Assembly: GCA_964035575.1 (NCBI GenBank)
Contig: OZ037843.1
Span: 1,612,001-1,676,000 of the forward strand
Reading direction: 5' to 3'
DNA from: Rhynchopus sp. YZ270_cl-10
Taxonomy: Eukaryota; Euglenozoa; Diplonemea; Diplonemida; Diplonemidae
DNA length: 64,000 nt
Part shown: in pieces, positions 39,072 through 49,414 of the stretch
How positions within the stretch are numbered: position 1 is the first letter of the stretch
Layout of the letters: every line of letters starts with the position of its first letter
Notes under the pieces: model-generated
Database searches by the model: none
What the model was told of the DNA's origin: nothing
Seen by the model: only the letters and a program-made list of their open reading frames with translations
Position numbers and translations under genes: made by a program

Positions 39072-42000
39072 ATGATACTCCGTCTGCGTTACGTGATTGC
39101 AGGGGTGCTGTGTGGTGTGTGCGGGTGTAGCGCAGGGGGTCCCCCTCCTCCCGCTGCTCCACCCTCGCCTCAGTTCTTCGGCGATGTTGTGACGGGTGAT
39201 GTACCAAGCTCGGTTTATAAGAACGATAAGAATGTCCACATTGCTGCTGGAGACACGTTGACACACACACAGGTTTCATCTAGCCCGCTTCAGATCGTAA
39301 TGCACGACTCGCGGAGCTTTTCTGGGATGCTGTGGTGTACGTTGACAGCGTTTGACGACGCGGGGGTCGCAAAGATGTTTGCGGCAATGCGCATGGCAGA
39401 CGGCATTCACTACATTGTGCTCGACATCGACCCTGCAGCACCGTCGTACACAGGCGATTTGTATATGATCCCAGGGAGTCCCAGCGTTAAGACAAATGTC
39501 GCGACACAGTGCCTTCGGGATTTGGATCTCGTGTACGTCTGCGCAGACACTGCCACGTTGTACATCGTGGACACCTCGGTGCATACGGTCACGCCCTTCT
39601 CGTTGCCAGGGAACTGTTTGGACATCGCCGAGGACGCGTCGCGTGCTATATTGTATGTGGCCTTTGCTAATGAAGTGCGTGTGTATGATAACAGCCTGCC
39701 AAATGCGCTGAGCGAGCAGGTCGCAAACCGGCACAACATCCCAGGGTTCGTGCGGCTCGCGCACTCACCCGTGAAGGATATGATGATGCTGTTCTCAGAC
39801 TACGGCGCGCCGCCCACACAAGCAGTGCAGAGCTACTACTACACAAGCGTGCTTCCGGAGGACACAGTAGAGGAGTCGACCGTGCCGCGTCTGGTCGACT
39901 TCAGTGGTGGGCACTGCATCGTGTACGACAAAACAAACGGCGACCTGTGGTACTACGACTACGTGATATCTGGCGTGCACTACCTCTGGGTCAACAGCGT
40001 ATCAGGCGCGATCAAGTGGGGCGACGGCCCTGCGCCAGGACCCTGGATCGACGTGTATGTCCATTCGAATAAGTGGCTCTTCTTTTTCTCCTCCTCTGGT
40101 GTGCAGTACTGGACAACAGACTCCGTCTTCTTCGGTGTCCCACCTCCACCACCGACACCACTTCCACCAACACCAGCTCCAGCAACACCGTCACCACCAA
40201 CACCGTCACCAGCAACACCAGCTCCAGCAACACCTGCGCCTGCAACACCGTCACCACCAACACCTGCTCCACCAACACCGTCACCAGCAACACCTGTGCC
40301 TGCAACACCGTCACCAGCAACACCGTCACCACCAACACCAGCTCCAGTAACACCTGCACCAGCAACACCGTCACCACCAACACCTGCTCCACCAACACCG
40401 TCACCAGCAACACCTGCGCCTGCAACACCTGTGCCTGCAACACCGTCACCAGCAACGCCAGCTCCAGCAACACCAGCTCCAGTAACACCTGCGCCTGCAA
40501 CACCGTCACCACCAACACCTGCTCCACCAACACCGTCACCAGCAACACCTGTGCCTGCAACACCTGCACCAGCAACACCGTCACCACCAACACCTGCTCC
40601 ACCAACACCGTCACCAGCAACACCAGCTCCAGCAACACCTGTGCCTGCAACACCGTCACCAGCAACACCTGCTCCAGCAACACCTGCGCCTGCAACACCA
40701 TCACCAGCAACACCTGCTCCAACATCACCAGCTCCAGCATCACCATCACCAGCAACACCTGCTCCAGTAACACCTGTGCCTGCAACACCGTCACCACCAA
40801 CACCAGCTCCAGCAACACCTGCACCAACACCGTCACTAGCAACACCAGCTCCAGCATCACCGTCACCACCAACACCAGCTCCAGTAACACCTGCACCACC
40901 AACACCAGTACCTCCACCAACGCTTTCACCTCCCACACTGGCACCACCCACCCCTGCTCCTGCTACACCTGCACCGCAAACGCCGAGTCCACCAACTCCT
41001 TCACCTGTCACACTTTCTCCCATTCTACCAGCACCTCCAACACCTTCGCCACTGACACCCGCTCCAGCGACACCAGCACCACTGATCACGTCACCGCCTA
41101 CACAGAGCCCAGCAACGACCTCACCTGCTACACTTACACCGGTACCACTGACACCAGCTCCGCTGACTCCTTCACCTGCAACACCAGCACCTGTTACCCC
41201 GTCACCGCCAACACTGGCACCACCCACCCCTGCTCCTGCAACACCAGCACCACTGACCCCGTCACCTGCAACACCTGCATCACTGACACCGGCACCGCAA
41301 ACCCCGAGCCCACCAACTCCCTCACCTGCCACACCGTCACCGGCCACACCTGCGCCGCTTACCCCACCGACACCAGCTCCAGTAACACCATCACCTGCAA
41401 CACAATCACCTGCAACACAATCACCTGCAACACAATCACCGCCAACACCGTCACCAGCGACTTCTTCACCTACGCTGTCGCCACTAACCTCTGCTCCTAT
41501 TTCTCTAGCACCAACACAGGTGCCAACACCTTCGCCAACACCATCGCAAGCACCTTCACCTGTTACACCGTCACCAACGAGCCCACCAACACTGATCCCA
41601 ACACAAGCCCCGACACCACCGCCAACGCTGACACCACCCACCCTTGTTCCAGCAACACCAGCGCCACTGACACTTTCGCCAACATCTGTTGCACCGTCAC
41701 CAACGACGATCCCAGCAACACCCATCCCAACACTAAGCCCAACACCTTCACCACCTACACCCACCCCTCTCTCGCCACCACCACCAACACCTTCACCTGC
41801 AACGGCTGCACCGCTGACGACACCTCCTTTCACATCACCTGCGACACCTAGCCCACTGACTTCCAGCCCACTGACTGGCGTGCCTGCGACGCTCTCGCCG
41901 GATACTCCTGCACCGCTCACAACTGCACCACTGACAGCAGCACCTTCCACGCCTGCACCACCCTCAGGACCGCCCACACCAACCCAGGCACCCACCGCTG

Positions 42001-44006
42001 CCCCGTCGGAGCTGCCCGCTGCGCAGGCGACCTTCGTTCCCACAACACCGGGGCCTACAATAGCAGACACCATGACACCTACCCCAGCCACACACGCTGC
42101 CACTCCTGCGCCACCTACGGTCCAGCCTAGCCTTGCTCCGGAACCTGCAACACCACAAACACACCAGCCACAGGCGCGAACGGTACCACTGAACACTCCA
42201 CTGCCTGCACAGAACTTAACGGTGGTGGAGGTGAAGGTGCCACCGGCACCGGACGTGCTGAAGAACTCTGGGGGCGCGGAGAAGGTGTACGGCATTGTGT
42301 CGCACTCTGCTGGTGCTATTGCGGTGATGACTGCGGGCATGGAGTGCCTCAATGGCGGCGAGCCTGCAGTGCACATCCCCTTTCTCCTGCACCCTACGGG
42401 CCTCGTTATCCTAGGCAGTGAACGTGCCGGCTGCGTCGTGGGCAACACGATCCTCGTGTGCGCGTGGTGTGTGCTGATCGCGATCCTCGTCTTTGCGCGC
42501 TCGATGCTGAAGGACGCCTCCTCAGAGAACACCGCATTGCAGGAAGCGGTCTCGTACCTGAGGTACCCATCGTCATGCTCGTTGGTGCCCGCCTTCTTCT
42601 TGGCAGCAACGTTAAGCGCATCGCTTCAGATTCTTGTTCTCGGGGAGGGGACTGCAGGGCATGCGTTCATTGCGATCTTTGGGGCGCTGCAGTGTGTTGG
42701 GTTTGTCTTTCTGAACTACCTCAAGACTCAGAGGGAGGGCTTCAACTCATCGCTCAGGACGATGAAGCTGCCGGAGACGCGATGGGCACGCTCCGTCCGA
42801 TACGTATTTGGGTCAGACATCTGGGAGAGCGATGCCGGCGACAACCACACTGAACGCCTTGGTGTGATCTTCGAGAACTTTGCTGTCCGCAGGGACGTCC
42901 GGTTCCCATGGGTCACGCAGTTTGGCCGCTATGCTTTAGTAGAATTTGGCCAGGTACTCATCTTTGTCGCGATCTCTGCGATTCACGTTACAACCTGGGG
43001 AGGTTGCGCGACAAAGGCGTACATCCTTGCACTCATCTTCTTCTTCCTTGCGGCCGCAACAGTGCATCAGCGACCGTTTCTTGCGGAGTTCCTCAACCAC
43101 GTTGTCCTCGCCTCTCACGTCCTCTCCGGGTCGGGCATGCTGGTCTTCGCTGTAGTATTCACCTTTGAGTCGACCAACGGTACTGCACTCTTTTTAGGGT
43201 CGAACCTTCTCTTCATCGGGATGATCCTAAGCTACATACGTGCAGGCTACGACGGCATGACCTATTCAATGGACCTTCTGCAGTACAACCCAAAAATGAA
43301 CCTCGAACGCACAATGAACGAACTGCAGGATGACGCTGACGAATCGCTCTCCCCTCTAGGCGACACAAGCTATTCACAGCTCCTCGACACCCAAAGGGCC
43401 CGCAGAGCGCCCTCCGACTGCGACTCTGACGTCAACTCCACCTACGACTGCGCAAAGCTTGCACCCCTCCCAAGTGGTACCTCCTTCTCACAACACCCCC
43501 TTGGACTGCCATCACGACGAAGCGCGAGCCCACTCGGAGGCGGGTCGTCCTCACGCTCTGTCTCGCCTGCCTGCGGAAGGCCTACTTCTCCGATGATTTG
43601 CGTGCTCCCGCCACAGAAGAAGATGCCGTCAGAGAAGACCAGTCCTCTCTCGGACACTGAGAGTGATACTTCGGACGCCGTGATGCTGTCGGAGCAGTTC
43701 CGGTCGCCGATTACGCCAGGGTTGTTGCGGAAGGAGAGTGCGTTTTCGAGAAAGCAGTCAAGAACGCCGTCGAATGCGAGTCTGTCTTCGCCTACACCAG
43801 CGCCGTTGGTGCCGAGGATTGGAAGTCTCACTGCGACGCGGATGCCGACAAGTGTTGCGCGCTCTGTGGGACGCCGGACAGCGTCACACTCAACGCTGCC
43901 CCTCGTGAAGCACGACTCTTCACACTCCGTGAGTTCGCCACCACGGAGGAGTCTTAGCAGGATCTGCAGCGAAAGACTGCCGGTCCTGACTGAGCTGCGG
44001 CAGTGA
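39072..44006 (+). CDS. Mucin-like multi-pass surface protein with Pro/Thr stalk
   Basis: A 1644-residue protein from the ATG that follows the pyrimidine tract; the upstream in-frame extension lacks an ATG and is translated pyrimidine tract. MILRLRYVIAGVLCGVCGCS looks like a signal peptide. Residues 30-355 form a beta-rich domain with propeller-like spacing (LVYVCADTATLYIVDT, LYVAFANEVRVYDN). Residues 357-1037 are an almost pure stalk of XPXTP units (TPAPATPSPPTP), a likely O-glycosylation carrier. About eight hydrophobic segments follow between 1073 and 1390, then a Ser-rich cytoplasmic tail with SPL/SP sites that could be phosphorylated. I do not recognise the family of either folded part. 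Role as a surface sensor or adhesion protein is inference. Confidence 0.9.
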   Translation: MILRLRYVIAGVLCGVCGCSAGGPPPPAAPPSPQFFGDVVTGDVPSSVYKNDKNVHIAAGDTLTHTQVSSSPLQIVMHDSRSFSGMLWCTLTAFDDAGVAKMFAAMRMADGIHYIVLDIDPAAPSYTGDLYMIPGSPSVKTNVATQCLRDLDLVYVCADTATLYIVDTSVHTVTPFSLPGNCLDIAEDASRAILYVAFANEVRVYDNSLPNALSEQVANRHNIPGFVRLAHSPVKDMMMLFSDYGAPPTQAVQSYYYTSVLPEDTVEESTVPRLVDFSGGHCIVYDKTNGDLWYYDYVISGVHYLWVNSVSGAIKWGDGPAPGPWIDVYVHSNKWLFFFSSSGVQYWTTDSVFFGVPPPPPTPLPPTPAPATPSPPTPSPATPAPATPAPATPSPPTPAPPTPSPATPVPATPSPATPSPPTPAPVTPAPATPSPPTPAPPTPSPATPAPATPVPATPSPATPAPATPAPVTPAPATPSPPTPAPPTPSPATPVPATPAPATPSPPTPAPPTPSPATPAPATPVPATPSPATPAPATPAPATPSPATPAPTSPAPASPSPATPAPVTPVPATPSPPTPAPATPAPTPSLATPAPASPSPPTPAPVTPAPPTPVPPPTLSPPTLAPPTPAPATPAPQTPSPPTPSPVTLSPILPAPPTPSPLTPAPATPAPLITSPPTQSPATTSPATLTPVPLTPAPLTPSPATPAPVTPSPPTLAPPTPAPATPAPLTPSPATPASLTPAPQTPSPPTPSPATPSPATPAPLTPPTPAPVTPSPATQSPATQSPATQSPPTPSPATSSPTLSPLTSAPISLAPTQVPTPSPTPSQAPSPVTPSPTSPPTLIPTQAPTPPPTLTPPTLVPATPAPLTLSPTSVAPSPTTIPATPIPTLSPTPSPPTPTPLSPPPPTPSPATAAPLTTPPFTSPATPSPLTSSPLTGVPATLSPDTPAPLTTAPLTAAPSTPAPPSGPPTPTQAPTAAPSELPAAQATFVPTTPGPTIADTMTPTPATHAATPAPPTVQPSLAPEPATPQTHQPQARTVPLNTPLPAQNLTVVEVKVPPAPDVLKNSGGAEKVYGIVSHSAGAIAVMTAGMECLNGGEPAVHIPFLLHPTGLVILGSERAGCVVGNTILVCAWCVLIAILVFARSMLKDASSENTALQEAVSYLRYPSSCSLVPAFFLAATLSASLQILVLGEGTAGHAFIAIFGALQCVGFVFLNYLKTQREGFNSSLRTMKLPETRWARSVRYVFGSDIWESDAGDNHTERLGVIFENFAVRRDVRFPWVTQFGRYALVEFGQVLIFVAISAIHVTTWGGCATKAYILALIFFFLAAATVHQRPFLAEFLNHVVLASHVLSGSGMLVFAVVFTFESTNGTALFLGSNLLFIGMILSYIRAGYDGMTYSMDLLQYNPKMNLERTMNELQDDADESLSPLGDTSYSQLLDTQRARRAPSDCDSDVNSTYDCAKLAPLPSGTSFSQHPLGLPSRRSASPLGGGSSSRSVSPACGRPTSPMICVLPPQKKMPSEKTSPLSDTESDTSDAVMLSEQFRSPITPGLLRKESAFSRKQSRTPSNASLSSPTPAPLVPRIGSLTATRMPTSVARSVGRRTASHSTLPLVKHDSSHSVSSPPRRSLSRICSERLPVLTELRQ
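40141..42180. repeat. Degenerate CCAACACC/GCAACACC coding minisatellite
   Basis: This 2-kb stretch encodes the Pro/Thr stalk. Near-perfect blocks (40180-40900) contain repeated 60-120-bp segments such as CCACCAACACCTGCTCCACC, while 40900-42180 is more diverged, so recent growth was in the 5' part. The low-complexity bases also open an 850-codon frame on the - strand and a 592-codon frame in +1; both are by-products. Confidence 0.9.
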
Positions 44007-44158
44007 GGGGGAGGGAGGGATCCGAGGGGGGGAGTGGGGTACACATACTCTGTTGGGGGAGGGAAGGTCATTACGCTCCGATAGGATTTGAGTGGGGTGG
44101 ATGTTTACGACTTTTTATTATGATGTAAACCACGAAAATGGGTGTAGGACTGCATGGT

Positions 44159-44232
44159 TGGGTGTCCACCCCCCGGTACAGCCAAAGGTACACTGTTCAC
44201 GAGAGGGCTTTGTATTTCAGTTCTACTTTTTT
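44159..44232 (+). repeat. R4 short repeat
   Basis: GGTGTCCACCCC, GGTACAG, AAGGTACACTGTTCACGAGA and GGGCTTTGTATTTCA, followed by a T-run. Other copies are at 50080, 52373, 54241 and 55567, with partial copies at about 23757 and 46905. All are on the + strand. Confidence 0.75.
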
Positions 44233-44502
44233 TTGCTCATATGTTTTTTTGTATGTTTTACCGCATGGTTATGTGTGACGTCGATTGTGGGGTGTTGGAA
44301 GGTCTCCTCATAATAGGAAGTGATGAGGTTATCATGCTTCTTGAATTTTGATGTTGTTGTTGTGTTTCATTTCGGCAAAACCACTCCGCAAAAAAGAAAT
44401 AATCCCCCCCATATGTTTGGTTTTTCTGCGCTTTTTTATTACAAAGAATTGTTTTCTCCGACGAAGATTCGGCTTATGTTTACCAACCTTTTTGTTCAGT
44501 TT

Positions 44503-44561
44503 TTGGTGACTAAGTACAACAGTACTGACGCATCTTTTGCCACACGTTTCCCTTTTGTTCA
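44503..44561 (+). repeat. R1-like repeat, divergent
   Basis: GGTGACTAAGTACAACAGTA matches the R1 left half. The hairpin is reformed as GTAC-AACA-GTAC, and the unit ends in CCCTTTTGTTCAG. It is included as a possible divergent member. Confidence 0.4.
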
Positions 44562-44667
44562 GGTGTTCCACACCGTGTCCAAAAGAGGTGTCGGCACGTT
44601 TTTCAACTTCACTTCATTTTTGTCTATATTTACTCACGCGTCGCCAAAAATAATAGTTTTGCCTTGC

Positions 44668-44718
44668 TTCATTTGGATGGTTGGCATCGTACAGTGGGTC
44701 AGTCGGAGGTGCCTGCAT
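44668..44718 (+). repeat. R2 repeat core
   Basis: TTTGGATGGTTGGCATCGTA, CAGTGGGTCAGTCGGAGGTG and CCTGCAT match the family with two changes. Confidence 0.8.
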
Positions 44719-45273
44719 GACTATTATTTGTGTGCTTCGCTCACTTACACAACTCCTTACTATCAAAGACTCTCTTGCATTTGCGGGCTACATCCTTGCA
44801 GAATGGTGAGTCACATGACACCTTTTTTTTCACCCCCTGGTGCACAGCTGTTTCAGGTTTTTTGGTTCCATTTTTCTATATTTTTTTTTCGCCGATATTT
44901 CCCAAAATTAGCGCGACCCCTGATCTAAGTTCTATCGGGGGAAAAGCCCCCCTATCCTCGTTGCTTTTCCTTGGCAATTAGTTTGTTGTCTTGAAATTCA
45001 ATGTCTTCCACACATTTTTCCTTCAACCCCAGTATGTTGTAGGTACTCTACCAACCCTCGTGCAACGACTTTTTTTTGTGGTCTGACTTTATGTTCGTTT
45101 GCACCATATTTCGAAAAAAAAAAAAGTGTCGTTTCAATGAATTTTTTAAGCTACACAACAAGAAAGAAAGTACAGTGCAGCTCATCCTCGGGATGCCTAC
45201 ACTAATACACGAATAGAACCCACCTCACTGGTTAGGTTTTTACGTTTTTTTTATTTTATTTTTTTTATTTGAT

Positions 45274-45320
45274 TCAGTGTCCTGCCCGCCGATGTACGGT
45301 GAGGCGTTTGCACCTTATCT
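45274..45320 (+). repeat. R3 repeat
   Basis: TCAGTGTCCTGCCCGCCGAT followed by GTACGGTGAGGCGTTTGCAC. CGCC pairs with GGCG and CCG with CGG. A pyrimidine tract follows. Confidence 0.8.
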
Positions 45321-46645
45321 TCTTTGTTTTCGTGATGGTATACTATAGGGGGTTTTCCGGTTCCGTTTTTTTTCTTTTCTTTTTTTCTTTTTTTTGGTGG
45401 TTTTCTTCCGCAAACCCGTAAGTGCGTTTGTCCCGTTAACGCCGTGAAGGCGTGCGGCGCGTATCAACACCTCCCTTCTATTTGTGACTAATCACGACAG
45501 GCTTGTGCCCACATGTCCACTATTCACCATTCATCTTCATCCTGATCACCCTTACGAATGTTCCCTTTATTGAACGAGAGGCTTAGGTCCAGCTTACAAA
45601 ACCTGTTCTTTGCGAATTTTTTATTTTATTTTATTTTACGCAACACACTTACCCGTGCGTTGTGGGGAGGAGTGATGAATTGAAAAAATTCCCGTTACTC
45701 GCACCCCTTATCCCCCCCGCTTTCTTCAGTCGTGATCAACAGGCACAGAGTACGTTTCCAGACGAGGCTGAGAGGTTTCTTATGATCCAGTGAGACGACA
45801 AACACCGGTGGGGGTAATAACTATGGACGTCACAACTCTTCACATACATGTTTTTTTTGTGAAGAGTTGTGAATTGAAATGAAAATTTGTATTTTTCGAT
45901 ACCCCGGGAACACACCAAACGTGGATTTAGAGATTTCAAAGCTCTAAGGAGGGCTTTTACCCCCTCAGATGTTTGTTGTCGTACTGTATGTGCAAACCTA
46001 GAATGATATGAATGTCTATTTTTTTCTGTTTTTCGATATGTGCAGGTAGTCGCGAAGGCAACCTACCTTTCCCCAAAACATATTTCTATGTGCGGTATCA
46101 ATGTACCACCTTTTTTTCTCGTTTTTCATTTTCTGGGTTAATGTTAGAAACCAATCTACTGAAGTTTCAATTTGTGCATGAAGCATTTATTTTTCTTTTT
46201 CTACGTTTTGCAAAACATTCCAAAAAAAAAAAGCAAGGGTACATTTGTCGCACCCTCTTTGCTTTCTTTTCATTTCGGTTAAGAAAAGAAAGTATATGAA
46301 ATTATTCGTTTTTCATTTTCTTTCATTTTGTTTGAGCATATAATTTATCTGGAAACGAAATACGAGTTCTTCTTGATACATTGAGTCTTACCGTTTCCCA
46401 CCCTCTTTTGCTCCACCTCTCTCATAACATTTTTTCCTTTGTGCAGAGGTTGTAACACTACGTTTCGTTTCGGTTGGGGTTTTTTTTGTTTCTTGTTTTT
46501 TTTGTTTCTTTTTTGGACTGGTACCTTGCGTCCGCCGATGCAAGGTGAGGCTGCAGGGTTCAATACGCAATCTGGCTGTTTTCCAGTGCACGTTGCTCCT
46601 CACTTCGGGAATCCAATTTGCGATTCATCCAGGTGACAGCGTTGT
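45321..46645. other. Intergenic with short repeat remnants
   Basis: 45484-45515 (GTGACTAATCACGACAGGCT) looks like a degraded R1. 45850-45905 matches the arm of the 6211-7300 element. 46526-46556 (GTCCGCCGATGCAAGGTGAG) is a partial R3. No gene is supported. Confidence 0.5.
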
Positions 46646-46704
46646 AAGGTGACCAAGCACGCAAGGCTCATGGTCGCCTTACAAACGTGTCTTTCATTTC
46701 ACAG
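46646..46704 (+). repeat. R1 hairpin with compensatory changes
   Basis: AAGGTGACCAAGC, loop ACGCAAG, then GCTCATGGTCGCCTT. Compared with 1075, CTA/TAG in the inner stem has become CCA/TGG and a G-U pair in the outer stem has become G-C. Pairing is kept while the sequence changes. CTTTCATTTCACAG follows. Confidence 0.8.
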
Positions 46705-47086
46705 TGAATCACAGTCTCTCCCTAACATAAGGGCATCATCAGACAGCTATGATGGTTCTTTTTCTTAGTTGACTATTTGTTGGGCGTCACTTTCATGATT
46801 TCACTGTATTTTTTACACTACACACATACACGATGTGAGTTGGGGCTTATTTTCCTCCCCCCCGCTCTTCATCTCAGTAGGGGGGGGGTGAACAACAAAC
46901 CGGCTGTTGTATTTCAAGTCAACTTCATCGTGGACAGCACCAGGCACACACTGCTGCGGTGTCTAGACCGCGTGAGGTGGTTTGCGTACACAGAAAGCTG
47001 AGTGGTTATATTTTACACTATACAATATCACACACAGCGCGACTCGACTCTTCTATTCTGGCACCGTATACACGAATTCAATATAA

Positions 47087-47181
47087 CCGTAATCGTAAAA
47101 ATGTTCGACCGTAAAAAAAGGTCGACTTCCAGAAAATCCTGAAAAGGTCGAACATTAGTTCGATAATTTTTACGATTGCGG
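47087..47181. mobile_element. Fold-back MITE, CCGTAATCG family, short copy
   Basis: CCGTAATCGTAAAAATGTTC faces CGAACATT and TTTTTACGATTGCGG. An inner pair GACCGT.. / GGTCGA is also present. Its end sequence is shared with 63-169 but the interior is different, so only the termini are conserved. Confidence 0.65.
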
Positions 47182-47689
47182 TTTATATTTTTCTCCCGGG
47201 TACAACGTCGGTTGTATGATCTTGGGGGCGCGTTTAAACAAGTCCATCTTTCTCGTTTTCGTGAAATCTCCCCCGTTATGGAATTAGCGGGGTGTGTGAG
47301 TCTTAATATTCATTGCGACAACGGGTAGACTGTGCCTCGAAGATTGTTGGTTGGGTTGGTGAAAATTTTTTCCTTTCCCCGTTTTCAGTTGTGAGCACAG
47401 AGCATAAAAAATGCCTACCCGGCCATATTCATTTTAACAACAAAACAAAGTGGCAATAAAAATCCAAATATAAAAAAAAATGCACCTGTTCTCACTTTAC
47501 CATCGGTCTCAACTTCCTCCAAACATCGCCAAACAAACGCCCAATACGGGTCAAAAAATCAGGCTTGTTTGGTACCCCAGAAATACACAAAAAAACGAAG
47601 TACGCGACAAACTACGCACTACGTACGCAATATGGGGTCGTCAGGAGCACCACCCCTAGACTAGAGGCTAGTAAAGCTTTATTGTTTAT

Positions 47690-47827
47690 CCCACTCCCAC
47701 TCCCACTCCCACTCCCACTCCCACTCCCACTCCCACTCCCACTCCCACTCCCACTCCCACTCCCACTCCCACTCCCACTCCCACTCCCACTCCCACTCCC
47801 ACTCCCACTCCCACTCCCACTCCCACT
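47690..47827. repeat. (CCCACT)23 microsatellite
   Basis: Twenty-three perfect hexamer copies occur immediately before the likely trans-splice acceptor of the transporter gene. In the transporter's frame it reads as repeated Leu-Pro, so gene finders may wrongly extend the protein through it. Confidence 0.97.
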
Positions 47828-47864
47828 ACCCCACACCTTTCAGGTCCATCCTCCCCCTCTCCGC
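47828..47864 (+). promoter_or_regulatory. Likely trans-splice acceptor and leader of the transporter gene
   Basis: ACCCCACACCTTTCAG gives an acceptor AG at 47842-47843, followed by a 21-nt C/T-rich leader to the ATG at 47865. The upstream pyrimidine supply is the hexamer array. This is inference from sequence; cis-splicing or plain transcription starts are alternatives. Confidence 0.5.
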
Positions 47865-49217
47865 ATGTTGGTGTCTGATGAGCGACGATCGATTCTGTCT
47901 GCAGATGGTGAGGTGCAGTGTGTGCACGGAGGGGAGCAGCCTCCACCGCGGACGGTGCACCGTGAGATGTTCAAGGCGTATGTCAACATGCTGTGCACGA
48001 TGGCAGGGTCGGGCATCCTCGGGCTGCCGTACACCCTCCGGCAGGGGGGCTGGCTGATGGCGCCGCTGATGATCGTTATTGGAAGTCTTGCTTTGTACAC
48101 GGCACGTCTCGTAGCGGATAACCTACACCGACCGGACGGAAGGCTTCCTGGCTACCCAGAAACCGGGTATGAAGCAATGGGCCGTCCGGGGCGATGGCTT
48201 GTCCATGTCTTCCAGAAGCTGACTCTTATTGGAGTTTCGATTCTTTTTCTTATTTTGTCTGCAGGGTTTTTGCACGATGCGTCTGAAACGCTTCATGGAC
48301 CGAGCCTTACAACAAAACAGTGGACCCTCATCTCCGCAGGAATAGTCTCCATACCGGTGCTCTTTCAAGCAAATGTCGATGCCCTCGCTTCAACCTCCAC
48401 TATGGGTGGTGCCGTCACCTTTGCGACAGTGGTTGGGGTGCTGGGGGTAGCACTGAGCCACCCCCCGGAGGACACCCCTACACGCACCTTCGTTGAAGTA
48501 AAGAACTTTCCCATCGCCTTCTCCGCTGTGTGTCTCTCCTTTGGTGGGCACGGTGTGATTCCTACCGTTCAGGACAACATGGCGAAGGTGGGGGTCGACA
48601 ACACACACTTCAAACGCGTTTTGGACTATGCATTTGGCACACTCATTTTGTTTTATGTGCCGGTCGCGACGGTGGGGTACTATGTATATGGTAACGACGT
48701 AGCGTCGCCTGTTGTCAACTCGCTGCCTGCATCCAATGGAGGGACAGTGACTATTCAGTTGGCGATCACGGTGCATCTGCTGATGGCGTTCCCCATCCCA
48801 CAGCACGTTGTGTACTCGGAGGTGGAGAGGAGCTTAGGTCTGGTGCCCGAGGACGGTTCGTACATGGGGTCGAGGGATGTTGCGTTGATTGCCCCGCGCT
48901 TTGCGATCCGTCTCTTCGGTGTAGTTGGGTCTACGTTGACAGCATACTATGTACCTTACTTCGGCGACTGCATGTCTCTCGTCGGTGCGCTGGGGGACGG
49001 TGTTCTTGTGTTCATCTTGCCCTGCCTTTTTGCGTTGATTTTACACGAGAGGGAGAGGCCGAAAGCACGCAGAACTGGATACGAGATACTCTGGTACGTC
49101 TGGCTAGGAGTCATAATGTGTGTGGGTGTCGTCTGTGCGGTGTTTGGTGCGAAGCAGGCAATATCGAACCTCATCGACGATGTGGAGGGGTCTGGGTCTT
49201 CCTCCTCAGGAACCTAA
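47865..49217 (+). CDS. Amino acid transporter, AAAP family
   Basis: A 450-residue membrane permease, probably moving amino acids by proton coupling. After a short cytoplasmic N-terminus, FKAYVNMLCTMAGSGILGLP then YTLRQGGW matches the first membrane helix and glycine-rich signature of the amino-acid/auxin permease family. About eleven hydrophobic helices follow, including FSAVCLSFGGHGVIPTVQDN, a conserved mid-protein region, and DCMSLVGALGDGVLVFILPC near the end. Length fits the family. I place the start at MLVSDERRSILS because the upstream in-frame extension runs through the hexamer array and lies before the likely splice acceptor. Substrate cannot be told from sequence. Confidence 0.92.
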   Translation: MLVSDERRSILSADGEVQCVHGGEQPPPRTVHREMFKAYVNMLCTMAGSGILGLPYTLRQGGWLMAPLMIVIGSLALYTARLVADNLHRPDGRLPGYPETGYEAMGRPGRWLVHVFQKLTLIGVSILFLILSAGFLHDASETLHGPSLTTKQWTLISAGIVSIPVLFQANVDALASTSTMGGAVTFATVVGVLGVALSHPPEDTPTRTFVEVKNFPIAFSAVCLSFGGHGVIPTVQDNMAKVGVDNTHFKRVLDYAFGTLILFYVPVATVGYYVYGNDVASPVVNSLPASNGGTVTIQLAITVHLLMAFPIPQHVVYSEVERSLGLVPEDGSYMGSRDVALIAPRFAIRLFGVVGSTLTAYYVPYFGDCMSLVGALGDGVLVFILPCLFALILHERERPKARRTGYEILWYVWLGVIMCVGVVCAVFGAKQAISNLIDDVEGSGSSSSGT

Positions 49218-49414
49218 AAGGAGGGGAGCAAAGCCAGGTTAAAAATTAAAGGTTCAAAACTTGGATTGGGGAGGACATAGCAGGGGGAGGTGCGGAAAAT
49301 CCGAGTGGGGGGGGTGTGTGGGGATGCGTGTTGTGTTTGTTTGCTGTTGCAAACTCTCATTGAAAAGCTGGCAACACCTTTTGTTGTCTATACCATTAAA
49401 AAAAGTTTTTGTTT

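Noticed and set aside
40073-41851. 592-codon frame of Thr/Asn/Ser repeats on the + strand
   Set aside because: Frame-shifted reading of the same stalk repeat. The real frame has a signal peptide before and membrane segments after the stalk.
39980-42532. 850-codon open frame on the - strand
   Set aside because: It lies opposite the Pro/Thr stalk and reads as Gly/Val/Ala repeats (VAGAGVAGDGV). It is open only because the repeat lacks stop codons in that frame.
47565-47864. 100-residue N-terminal extension of the transporter (Leu-Pro repeats)
   Set aside because: It is the translated hexamer array, lies before the likely splice acceptor and lacks family similarity. The ATG at 47865 is preferred.
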